Source: Sanguinoderma infundibulare
Lineage: Eukaryota > Basidiomycota > Agaricomycetes > Polyporales > Polyporaceae
DNA length: 64,000 bases
Assembly (NCBI GenBank): GCA_032821775.1
Contig: JAVLRN010000005.1
Coordinates: forward strand, 2,976,001-3,040,000
Direction: 5' to 3'
Shown here: piece after piece, positions 9,724-20,037 of the stretch
Numbering within the stretch: the first letter of the stretch is position 1
Layout of the letters: every line of letters starts with the position of its first letter
Program-made: the position numbers and the translations under genes
The notes under the pieces: model-generated
Told to the model about the DNA's origin: nothing
The model's database searches: none
The model's input: only the letters and a program-made list of their open reading frames with translations

Positions 9724-12700
9724 CTACTCTACCTTCGCGCAACCGTTCTGCTGCCATTCCTTTACAAGCTTCGACGCCGACACAGGGCTCGAGCCAAGAC
9801 CGGATCCGCGTCCGGCACCACAGTGGAACCTAAACAAGCCCACCGTGTTCCCGAACCCGGCCAAACAGCACCCGGGGGTGCTCACGAACGGCGACACCCT
9901 CGTAAAGTGCAGCCTCGGAACAGCACCCCGTCGTTTAGGCAGTGGCGCCGTCATCCGTAGCGAGCCCGTACTCGTGTCCGCCTCGTACTTGCGCTTCCGC
10001 GGGGGCTCTCTATTCAGCGCGAGGAGTGGGGATGCCTGCAGTCGACCCTCTGCGGGGTCGAACGTCCAGAGCTCCCACCGGTCGAGCGCCGCCGCGGTCA
10101 GCCCACCCGACTTCTCTGCAAGGAGCTGCGCCCGTGGATCTGTACTGGTTTTGCGCGGGATGTTCGGTGGCCGGGGGCGCCGGCGGATGCCGACGATCTT
10201 ATCATACCCGACATCCCACCCACCGCGCTCGACGGTCGCGTCGGCGACGCGGACGACTACGAGGCTCTGCCAGATAGATGGCTGCGCTTGGGACGCTAGG
10301 AAGCTCGACGCGGGGGTAACGTCTTGCGGGCCGACGGGGACGTCGCACTCGAAATAATCGGGATGGTTGAGGAAGAACGTCTCCGACGCTCGCCGAAGGC
10401 TGTCTTTGTCGGACGCCCGACGCGAATGGACGCCATGGCCCGACACGGGGAAGATGGTGGGAGGGGACGATGAGACGGAACCGATTCGCGAGCGGGAGCG
10501 GACGGGGGTGTTCGTCCCCGTCGATGCAACGGATGCGCTGCTCCCGCTCCGGGCACGATGGCTGAGTAGACTCGATCGTGGTGCTTGCTGAGGTAGGTTA
10601 CGAGGACATGCACAGCGGCGAGTCGGAAGGGTTAAGTAGGCCCGGTAGAACTGGACGATATGGCCGACAGAGAAAGTGATCGAGAAGTTTTCGATGGGAA
10701 GTTCGCCGCACGTCGTGCACGTTGAGGTGTGGACTGGGGAGAGCTTGAGCACATTGATGTCGCCAAACGGTTCATCAAGGATGATCAAGCACTCTCTCGA
10801 CAACGCGTCCCAGAGGGAGATAACGCCAGCTTGAGTCGCAGCCCCGACGAGGATCCGCTTCGCGCCGTCCAGCTCGACGGCGCATACATGGACCTTCGCG
10901 ACAAGGTCTGCAGGGTTACCGGCTGAGAGTGCGCATTCATCCATGAGAACCGGGCTGCTCAGCTCGACATTGCACAGCTCGAATATCCCGTCATCCAGGG
11001 AGAACCCCACGAGGAGTCTACCGTCGGCCTGGATAGGGAGGAGCATCGACTTGACGACCGACGCGGCGCGAGAAGGGGTGATGTAGCGGGGGTTCTTGGT
11101 TGACAAGATGTCCCACTCGACGACAGCGCCATTCTCGTACGAGGCGTATAGGTGGCAAGTAAGCTCGGCGGGAGTTTCAACGCCGGGGCTGGAAGGCCGC
11201 ATGGGCGTGACCGCCCCAGACGCGAACTTGAGTGATCCAGTGAAGTGAAGGGACGTAACACCAGAGGACAGGTGCTCGAGATGGAGGTGTGGCAAAGGCT
11301 TGATCTGGTCCTTGCCAATCAGGAAGACGGCGATCGTCCCAGAACCGGTGCCCGCCGCGCAGATGTTGCCCATGCTGTTCATCGCGACCGCCGTGAGAGT
11401 TGTCGAGACGGAGAGAGTGCTACTGGCGCTGCTACCGAGGACAAACGCGGAAGTGTCGATGACAACGTGGGATTGGGTCTCTGTCTGCCAGATGACAAAC
11501 TCATTTTGCAAGCCCACTGTCGCGATAGTCTTCCCGTCCTCGCTGGCTGCAATGAGGTCCACGTCGGTAGCGAAAGCCCGGGGCAGGGTGGTGAAGGAGA
11601 TGCCGCCCTCGACAGACGGCGGGTCTTCCGTAATCGGGGATTCCGGTTCGGCAGCATGGCGCTGAGCTTCAAGTAGTTCCGCGTCTTTCAGCAGGTACAA
11701 CAGCAGCCCATACAACAGCATAGTGGTACCGGTGATCGGCATGACGAAGATCTTCAGGAGCCAAACTACCGGCCGAACGGTGCGGGACCAATAGCGCGAG
11801 ACGCGGGGACGCGGAGAAGGCTGGTCGGAAGTAGCGGTTGGTAAGTGTGCGATATCCCGTTCACCGAGAACAAGAATAGTCGGCGACTCGATTCGGATAT
11901 GGATGAGCGGATCGCCGACCGGATTTAGAATCTGCCAGACGCGTTGAGCAGGTGAAACACTGTCCGGAGTAATGCTATGCGCTCTGGATAACTGCGCTAG
12001 AGGGTTCCGAGTGGCCGCTGGTTTAGCTGCCGGTTTGCTGCCTACCGCCTGTGGAGACGTCGTGTACCAGAGTGCGCCAGTGATAGCGAGTAGCTGGGAG
12101 CAAGACATGAGCATCTGAGATAGTCGACCTCGCTCGCCCCAAGGGTCAACTCACTAGAAACAGGCTGATGTTCTTCGCCGCTCGCCCACGGAGTAGGTTC
12201 TGGACTGCGGACCACGTCGAGGTCCTCGATGCTTGTGTCATCGTCTTCCTAGGATCGTCGATAACATTGGGCGTGAGGTTGGTACCTTGTCGGAGAAGCT
12301 CGTCAAGCTGAAGGAGGCGTCAGTTACATGACCAACGAAGAGAAGACCGGAACCTTACTTCGAGACGCTGGATATCAATGGAGACGACAGTCACGAAGAA
12401 CGTGTGCACCAAGAACCAGTGCGCGACCAAGACGACGATCGAGAACGCGCAGAATTGTCTAATCGCCCCAGTAGAGAAGACAGCCATGACTCCCAACAGA
12501 GTGTTGTACGAGACAACCTTCAATGTGTTCGAAGTGCCTGCACGGCTCAGGCCCTGCGCTATTCGCTCCTTGACGGGAAGGGTGATAGACGTTTTGACTA
12601 CAGCGTCGACCTGCCGAAAATAGTAAGTGATCGATCGAGCAGCGAGCCGGCGGTTAACACGCACAATACTGTACATATTCTCGACCCCTATGAACACCAC

Positions 12701-13895
12701 AATGATTGGGAACAGTTCCCAGGGGACCATTGTAACACGGAAACCCACAAGGGCGCATACACTGATACTCGTGATGGTGCTTACCACGATTTCGACCAGG
12801 CCGGTGAAGGCAAGACCGATACGGGAGTGCACCATGGTCATGCGACGGAAAAGCGAGAAACAATAGACGCTGAATGCCGTATAAGTGACCGTGGTGAAGG
12901 CGGAGAGCATGGTAAAGCGATTGCGAATGGACGCGTTCTTCCGATACTGCGCCGGAGAACAGGTCAAGGCCAATTGTGGGGCTACAAATGCGTTGACTCA
13001 CCTCAAGCGCGATCAGATGCGGCTCCTGAGCCAATACCACTAGTTCCCCCGCATCCCTACCGGCATCCTCGAGCGCGTGCAGCCACTGGAAGTGGCCATC
13101 GTTCCCGAAGCATTCCTTCTCCGGGAAGAAGTAGGTGAGTACGAGGAACATGGCTGCGTCAATGTGGCTCGAAGACGGGTCTCCCAACTCGCGGCCAGCA
13201 AGGACCATGTCCGGGGTGATCGGCACGCCGGAGATGGATACATTCTGTGAAAGATTGAGGGTGTCTAAGATGTTGTCGTCGGTCGCCAAGGCATTTTCGT
13301 CGTAGTTCCAAAAAGCGGAAGGGCTGAGGGTGAAGCAGGAGTCGGAGCGGGTCTGGAGACACGAGACGCTGCGCGCTGACAAGGCTTCGTTGATCCGCCG
13401 TTCGAGCCTGAGTGTCGCGAGGAGGGTGCTCTTGTCGAGAGCCCCGAGGCCTTCTTCCGGAGACACGCTGCCGACCAAGACACGCTCTTCACGTAAGATG
13501 CCCTCCATGCCGCATCTGGCGCGGGCCACGGAGTCGGCGCGCATTCGGAGGGCAGGATCACCTTCCCACAGATGTCGCAAATCATGCTGCGCGAAGTAGC
13601 TGGAGATGTCGTCCGGGGTGAGGAATGAGTCGAGGACGCGGAGGGTGAAGCCGGCGAAGTACTGGGTCTGGGAGGAGTAGTAGCTAGCGATGGCGGGGAA
13701 AAGCAAAGAGGTGATGACGACAGAGGAGACGAGGATGAGACGAATCTGATGAGTCGCACAGTGGCTGTACGCTTTCGGGTTAAAGAGAGCAAGAGAGGGA
13801 GAGCAGGAAGACACGCACATGCCGAAGCGGTAGAAGAACTGTGTCCCGAGGAGGCGTGCACGCTGAAGCGCAGAGCCCATGGGAGTGTACATCAT
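9724..13895 (-). CDS. scp1: SREBP cleavage-activating protein (SCAP/Scp1) homolog, about 1,323 aa
   Basis: Five exons join in phase: 13895-13819, 13764-13002, 12946-12359, 12307-12155 and 12114-9724. SCAP is an ER membrane protein that senses sterol and escorts the SREBP transcription factor for activation. Residues about 36-55 form a first membrane helix (ILVSSVVITSLLFPAIASYY). A lumenal loop follows, then a sterol-sensing domain in exon 3 (about residues 281-476, with HSRIGLAFTGLVEIVVSTIT and ENMYSIVRVNRRLA). Another helix lies near 635-665. The large last exon has WD40-type repeats (for example IAASEDGKTIATVG, VAMNSMGNICAAGTGSG). The 55-nt intron between exons 2 and 3 (13001-12947) is needed to keep frame. 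It is divergent from PDX1. Oxygen and sterol control through the SREBP pathway is known for Cryptococcus and fission yeast and is inferred here. Confidence 0.88.
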
Positions 13896-14314
13896 CCGCC
13901 CGACGTCGAGTCGGACCTAGGCTCCGTTAACACGAGTTAATAAGATGGGAGCGGGGAGCAGACGGCAATGTGCATGAAACCTGGTGGAACGGGGAACTCA
14001 GAGATCGGACAAGACGACAGAGCGGATATATAAGACTTACTACCCCTTTTGAGAGTGCGTCGGCGGGCGTCGCTAGTGCATTGAGGGAGTCGAGCGCATG
14101 AGGTCGGGACGAGGTGACGGCAGGAAGCAAGAGCAGAAAGCTGCCGGGCACATGGCCGGTCATTGACGGGGTCAACGAGCGCGCAAATACGTGAGCCCTC
14201 GGAGAAGGACGCCGTCTGCCATGACGCGCTGCGCGCTCGGCATCCTCCGAGCGTCCTTTGCTTCGGCGCGACTCGCCAGACGTGCTCTCGCCAACGTACG
14301 ACTTGGCCTCCAAA
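13896..14314. promoter_or_regulatory. Divergent promoter region, SCAP (-) / PDX1 (+)
   Basis: The 419 bp between the two start codons must hold both promoters. TATATAAG at 14027-14034 is the only TATA-like word seen; its distance of about 280 bp from the PDX1 ATG makes its use uncertain. ORFs across this interval on the minus strand have no splice or domain support and are treated as chance. Confidence 0.45.
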
Positions 14315-15472
14315 ATGCAGTCCTTCCACCACGTCTCCAAGGCTGCCCTCCGTGCTGCCTCCAGCAGGCGATGTGAGTGCTAGGTTATTCTGGAGAACGA
14401 AAATGCAGTAGCTGACGCGGAGCAGGGATGCGCACGAGCGCCGTGCGCAATGCAGTCTCCAAGTTCGCCATGCCAGCCATGTCGCCAACGATGACCGAGG
14501 GTGGGATTGCGTCCTGGAAGAAGAAGGAGGGCGAGTCCTTCCAGGCGGGAGACGTTTTGCTGGAGATCGTACGTCTGCACGTCCACCTCGTCATGACTCC
14601 CGAGGCGCTGATGGGGTTGTATGCGAAACTGCAGGAGACGGACAAGGCCACGATTGACGTGGAGGCGCAGGAGGACGGTGTGCTGGGCAAGATTTTGGCG
14701 CGTCCCGTAACTCTAATTTCCCTGATTTATGTACTCATTTCGGCGATGCAGGCGCCTGACGGGGCCAAGAACGTACCAGTGGGGAAGACCATCGCGCTAC
14801 TTGCAGAAGAGGGCGACGACATCTCCAACCTCGAGGTTCCCGCAGACGAACCCGTTCCCTCCCCTAAATTCTCGGAACAAACCCCCGAGCCTTCTGCGAA
14901 ACCTACGTCTGGTCCCAAGTCGGAGACACCCAAGGGCACCGACTCTTCAGCGCACCACATACCCCACCACTCGCGCCCGCTCTTTCCTTCCGTCCTCCGC
15001 TTGATCCAGGAACACGACATCTCTCAAAGAGACGTTAACAAGATCAAGGGCTCTGGTATCCGCGGCATGCTCACCAAGGGCGATGTCCTCACTCACCTTG
15101 GCCTTGCGTCTGGGCCCTCTGGCACGTATCGCCCAGCCCCGCCACCAGACGTGAAGACGGATGCGAGGCCGAAGAAGGAGGAGCCTGTTCTACTCGACGG
15201 ACTCGCAGTGAGGAGGCTGATTGTAGGCAACATGCTCGAAGCGTCGATCAAGGCGCGTGCAGCCGCTGGTACGTCCCCTTCATACGTTTGTTCTAAAAGA
15301 GGAGCATATACTCAACTTTTCGTCAATTGTTCCAGTCCCCAAAGAGTCAATGGACTTCGACTCTATCATCGCCGACTATCTTCCGCCATCCAAGCCCGCG
15401 CCTTCCGCCCTTGCTTCTGAGACTTCGTCTCCAAAGCCCAAAACTGCTACCTTCTTAGACGGCTTGATCTAG
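14315..15472 (+). CDS. PDX1: Pyruvate dehydrogenase complex component X (E3-binding protein), 308 aa
   Basis: Exons 14315-14372, 14426-14568, 14635-14706, 14752-15268 and 15336-15472 join in phase. The N-terminus (MQSFHHVSKAALRAASSRR) is a typical mitochondrial targeting peptide. Residues about 34-110 form a lipoyl domain starting FAMPAMSPTMTEGG, with the lipoylation motif ETDKATIDVE created exactly across an intron. Residues about 165-205 are the peripheral subunit-binding domain (PSVLRLIQEHDISQRDVNKI, GSGIRGMLTKGDVL). The catalytic acetyltransferase domain of E2 is absent, which separates component X from the E2 core. In yeast, Pdx1 anchors E3 (lipoamide dehydrogenase) to the complex in the mitochondrial matrix. 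The donor of intron 3 (GTAACT) is weaker than the others, so a shift of a few residues there is possible. Confidence 0.88.
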
Positions 15473-15613
15473 TGTACTTAGAGCCTCGCTAATCCGACCA
15501 TAGACATTTTCGGCGCACCACTCACTTGTGAAGGAAGAAAGGGCACTTGGCGAAATGGCTATGGATACATGATAAGGTGCGTGCAGCAATCAGAATGCGC
15601 CAGAGAATCACTA

Positions 15614-18600
15614 TCACTCCGAGTCCTCCAGTGGAAGACACTGCGCATACAGTCAGCTCCGTTTAGCGCGCCCTCAACTCGCAAGTTAACTCACCCAAAA
15701 CTCGATGAACGCTTGCGACCGCTCTTTGTTTGGTTTTTTCGGTCCAGGCATCAAGAACTGCATGCTCAACAACCCTTCGTCGTCGATCCGCATCGACGTC
15801 TTGAGCGAGCTCTGCGACGCGCGCACCGCCCGCACGATGTACGTGTATGAGTACCTAACCGCCCACTTTCGTCAGCCGCGCGCCTTCGACCCACGACGCA
15901 ACACAACACAAACACGCAATACGCACGTGAAGGAGACCGTCTCAGGACACTCGCACGTCTCGAGCACCTCGCGGTCGTTCGGGTAATCCATCTCCGTCGT
16001 TCCGAACTCACCCACCGCACGCAGGCGCAGGCGGGGGGCTATATTACGTGGCGCGCGGTTTCGTGGAGCGGGGGCCGGTGGCGGGTTGCCGATGATGGTC
16101 AGCTTCTTGGTCGAGGGGTCGAGCTCGGAGAGGGCATCGCGGAGCCAGGATGACTGCGGACATGGGTGTGAGTTGTTCTAATGGAGTTCGCAATGAAGTG
16201 GAACTAACCTTGAGGATGATCTTTAGGACGCTGGAATAGCACGAGCGTAAGCGCGTGATGCAGCAGGCAGCAAAGGCGGAACACGCACGCTCGGTCGTTG
16301 TCGAATTGCATCGTCATCCGCGGCTCCGGGTCCCAAGTCGTGATCTCGCACAGTGCACTCGGCCCACCCGACTGGTCCGCACTGTAGTGGGACGTCGAAG
16401 GCACCAGGGGTCAGCACTCCCCGCTTCCCGAGCGCAGCACAGCAAGGGCCAACTTCGCGAAACGGCACTCACACAACGACCGACAACGGATGCCCTGCCC
16501 CCGCGTACGACAAGCGTATTCCCGTGCCCTTTCCGGGGGCAAACCACTGCTCGAGCCGCGCGTTGCCGTCCCCATCCGCGTCCGCGCGCCCTTTAGCTTT
16601 GTCCTTCCTCCCCCCTCCACTCCCTCCTCCTCCACCAGCGTCGTCGTCGCCGTTGTCGCCGTTCTTTTTCTTCTTGGACGACGAGCCGGGGGCCTGGGAG
16701 GCGGTCCCAAAGATGTTGAGGCACTCCATGAGGGTGTTGAGCGGGATCTCAAAAGAAGTGCCTTCTTCCTCTGTTTCCTCGTCTCCTTCGCGCATCCGCA
16801 CATCGTCTTCTCGTTGGGACTGCGACGGTTGGGATGGGTCGGCATCGGGGTCGTAGTGGAAGTCGTCGAAGACGCTGCTGAACACCCACGCGGTCGCTGT
16901 GAAGGACGGAAGGACGCGGGGGTATTAGCGCACTGCACGAGCACCAATCATAGGCCGTTGAAACGGAAACGACGACGACGACGGCGCGAAGAGCCTGGCG
17001 CTGATATCAGGGAGAAGGCACAAGGTCGGAGTGGAAGAGGAAGGAGGCAAGGCACGAACGCATGAAGGCCTAGAACCCCCCGCCCCTTCCTTTCAAGGTG
17101 ACCGGCTTCTCTCTCTTGCGTCCCAAAATACGTGCCTATCCCCACGAACCCCACGAACCCATGAACGCCGGGCCCATACCCCACAAGATCCAGGAAGGCA
17201 CGAAGGAGCGATGGAGCAAGGGGTCGGTCTTCTCGCGCGTGCTCAGTGGAGCTCACCAGCTGTAGAACTTTGTCGGCCATGTAGGCCACACATCTACGTG
17301 CGTGGTGTGGAGCTGTCTGCACCCTGCCCTCGTCGTGTGGGAGGGTGCATACCAGGACGGTCTAATCGCGACAACCAAGTCCGTGCCCACAAAACGTAAT
17401 ACTTATTCGCGCTGCTCTGCGCGGGTGCGGCGTGGGCTGCTGCAAATTGCAAGCCCCAATTCAGCGTTTGCGCTGTTCGCTGCAGGCGATGGCTGCGATG
17501 GGACGTGGACGACCAGGAGACGCGGCTTCTTGTGCGGTGGCGATTGTGCTAGGCCAAAGCGAGGTGTACAAGGCCCGCGGTTTCCAGCCAGGCCGTCCGC
17601 CAGATAGAACAGGCGTCGCAGGCCTGGGTACCTGTCGTCGCGCTTCCTGCGCTTGATGAACTCTATCTGTTTGGCTGGCGGCCATCCAGCCTGGAACGTT
17701 GCGACAGGGAGAGACGGCGATGGGACGAAACGAAGGTCCGTGACGAACGCTGGGCCCGAACGCTGGGCCCGAACGCGATCGCACCACAGGCTGGCGAGCG
17801 ACGCTGGTTGCGCGGGACGGATCTCGAGAGCCACCACACGTTGCGAAAGCTCATAGGACGGACAGAAATGGGGTTGTATTGCTGGATGGCCATTCTACTA
17901 GTTCGGCAAGTATCAACGTAAGTACGAGATGAGGTAAACGGGACCTGTGCCCACCAGCTTGGCGCGGCCTTTCACCAAGTTCGGAGGTACGCAACGATGG
18001 CAACACTTCGCGAATGACACGGCGCATGTTAGGTATTTCAAGCCGTTACGTCGAGGGGGAAAAATGCGGTCCACCTAAACCACACCAGATCCCTCCGGAC
18101 CAGTAGAATGACCAAGCGAGCAACAGACACGCCGGACTTGGCGGGTCCAGACCGGAGCCCTAGGCCTCCGTTCGTCCGACCAAAAACCAAGGCGCCGTCA
18201 GAGCCTCACGAACAATACCATGCGCAAACGAGAAGGGCCATTACGACGGCGGCGTAAGGACACGGATAACCTTGCCGCGTACCCAACTCAGCTGAGAAGA
18301 GGACCTAGACCAGTCAGGGACGACGACGCCGAACCTAACGCAGCTCATGTCCGAGCAGGGTGCACGGCTTCTCAGACGACGTCGAAGTGCGCCCTGTCGA
18401 GATGTAGGTTGTCTGGCACTGGCAATAGAAACTGGCCCGCAGCTGCGTCATATGCGTGGCACGAGCCGGGGGACGCCGCCGGGGGTAGCGGAGGAGAGAT
18501 CGTTGGACGATGAAATGAAAACCGGACTCGGGATGTGGCGACGAAGGCCTAGGACGGACGTCTCGTGCACCCCACGCGCCCTGTGCTATCAGCACACGCG

Positions 18601-19677
18601 GACTGGGTCCGCGTAAGGCCGAGATCGGACGTCCGTTGGTGTGGGCCAGAGAGGACAAAGAGGCCTAATCGGTGTACCAACCTCCCGCAGTGTGCGCGGT
18701 CTCGAGGGTCATCGCCAAGGACTGATGCGACTACTCCGGGGGTTGTCACAACGGTGGCGGACGTCCCTGTGATGCAGACGGGCGGGCGAATGGTGCTAGC
18801 CCGAGAGGGCATGCGGGGCACTGTGCAGAGGTGTGTCCTCTGACAGAGACAATGGTTCGGTGAGCCTCAGGAGCGGCGCTGACGCAATGGTGCCTTCAGC
18901 GAACGAGGAAGAATGACGCGTGGGGATAGTCTGAGAGCGTCGTCTTGGTGAGCAGGAGAAGCCAGGGGGGAGTATGAAATTACGAGCACGTCTGCTCGCC
19001 AGAGCCAGAGACGGTCGGGCGTGAACGAGGTCTGGACGCCGGCAGGCCCGGTGGGTTACTGCGCACGAAGGTGGCTAAAGGAAGGCAAGTGGGAGGCCTG
19101 GGCCGGGCCCGAGGAGGGCCGGCGGCGGATTGGCAGACATGAAGCGGGGGCGTGTGGCCTGTGGCCTCTGGACTGTGCGCATCGCCAGATTGGGAATGTG
19201 CGGAGGAAGAGCGGGAGAAGGGGGTCGAGGTGTGGAATTCGAGATGGACGGACGAGAAGACTGTGTTCTGGGCACGGGCGGTGGAGGTTCCCACCGGGCG
19301 TGTGCGCGACGGGCGAGCTTCGGTTTTTCATCTTTGCATTTCCAAAGCGGGCGATCGGGCAGAGATCAGGTGGGGGAGCAAGGTACTCACCGACGAGAAC
19401 GTGGTTATCCTCGACAGTGACGGTGAGCCCGTCTGCATTGATTCGGACGGCCGCGCGCTGGGAAAAAGCGGGGAGTGAGCAGGGGTGGGGTGAGTAGAGT
19501 GGGGAAGGTTGAGGATCATCACGTTTACGAAGCTGACGCCTCTGAGAAGGGCGGTAAAGTACCTGAAGTCGGAAACGGAAGCAGTGAGAACCTGGGGGAG
19601 AGATGTCGTCAGCGATCATCGAGATGTGGCCGTGTGCCGAAATGAGGGGGACGGACTCTAGGCTCGTCCTCTGACAT
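15614..19677 (-). CDS. rad1: DNA damage checkpoint clamp subunit Rad1, 369 aa, with one 2.5-kb intron
   Basis: Nine exons join in phase: 19677-19657, 19591-19523, 19457-19391, 16896-16473, 16381-16289, 16230-16209, 16153-15927, 15854-15695 and 15640-15614. Rad1 with Rad9 and Hus1 forms the ring-shaped 9-1-1 clamp loaded at damaged DNA. Evidence includes VLTASVSDFRYFTALLRG, INADGLTVTVEDNHVLV, VFSSVFDDFHYDPD, IPLNTLMECLNIFG, LKIILKSSWLRDALSELD, MDYPNDREVLE and GLLSMQFLMPG, in the order of known Rad1 proteins. Residues about 100-145 hold an acidic, Gly/Lys-rich insertion absent from human RAD1 as I recall it. Intron 3 spans 19390-16897 (about 2.5 kb) while the other seven are short. The exon phases on either side match exactly (GTC G / CG ACC). 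The first donor (GTCCGT) is weak, so the first seven residues are less certain. Confidence 0.85.
16897..19390 (-). other. Very long intron 3 of rad1 or inserted sequence
   Basis: The interval is bounded by a GTGAGT donor at 19390 and a TTCACAG acceptor ending at 16897. It holds no recognisable gene on either strand. GC content stays high, short ORFs abound, and a 13-bp unit (ACGCTGGGCCCGA) is repeated twice near 17746. No terminal inverted repeats or target duplication were found by eye. Near 19235 the minus strand encodes NTVFSSVHLEFH, which faintly echoes the real exon 4 start. Confidence 0.6.
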
Positions 19678-20037
19678 GGTAGGTTCTGGGGTGCGACGGT
19701 GGCCGCTGTGCTCGCTGTGAGCCGAGCTGAGAGACGTCGGCGAAATGAGCGGTGCGGCCGCGGGCGGTTTTATATAGCGGGCTGGGAGGGGCGAGGAGGC
19801 GTGTGGGAAGGCGGACTCTAGTGGCGACGCGGGCAGAGGCAGAGGCAAGCGCGGGCCAGGGACAGGGCGCAGCGCGAGGCTGGACAGGCGACAGGCGACA
19901 GGCCAAGGACAGGCGAGATCTGGGGACGCGAAGCGTGACAGGATGTGTGTGTGACGTGACGGTGCTCTAGGCCGGTCGGGGGTATGGACGCGACTCGCCC
20001 AGCGCGCCCGTCTCTCACTCCTCTCTCCCCATCCACC
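19678..20037. promoter_or_regulatory. Divergent promoter region, rad1 (-) / HAT1 (+)
   Basis: The 360 bp separating the start codons of a checkpoint gene and a histone acetyltransferase gene should drive both. The minus strand carries TATATAAAA at 19776-19768, about 90 bp before the rad1 ATG. No TATA-like word precedes HAT1, whose ATG sits in a CT-rich leader (CTCTCTCCCCATCCACC). Confidence 0.6.
19768..19776 (-). promoter_or_regulatory. TATA box of rad1
   Basis: The word TATATAAAA is read on the minus strand about 91-99 bp upstream of the proposed rad1 start codon, a normal distance in basidiomycetes. Confidence 0.55.

Noticed and set aside
12982..13001. A 20-nt GT...AG interval that could be read as a tiny intron in the SCAP gene.
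   Set aside because: It is too short for spliceosomal removal. Using the same donor with the GCAG acceptor further on gives a 55-nt intron with a branch-like CTTGAC that keeps the frame.
13927..14488. Long minus-strand ORFs across the SCAP/PDX1 promoter.
   Set aside because: They overlap the well-supported first exons of PDX1 on the other strand, have no domain and reflect GC-rich antisense composition.
18220..18850. ORFs on both strands within the rad1 long intron.
   Set aside because: No conserved domain, no splice pattern, and mutually overlapping frames typical of high-GC non-coding DNA.
19200..19260. NTVFSSVHLEFH on the minus strand, similar to the start of rad1 exon 4.
   Set aside because: As an exon it would be out of phase with exon 3, and the nucleotide similarity to the real exon is only about half of the positions. 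It may be chance or a very old duplicate and was not annotated.
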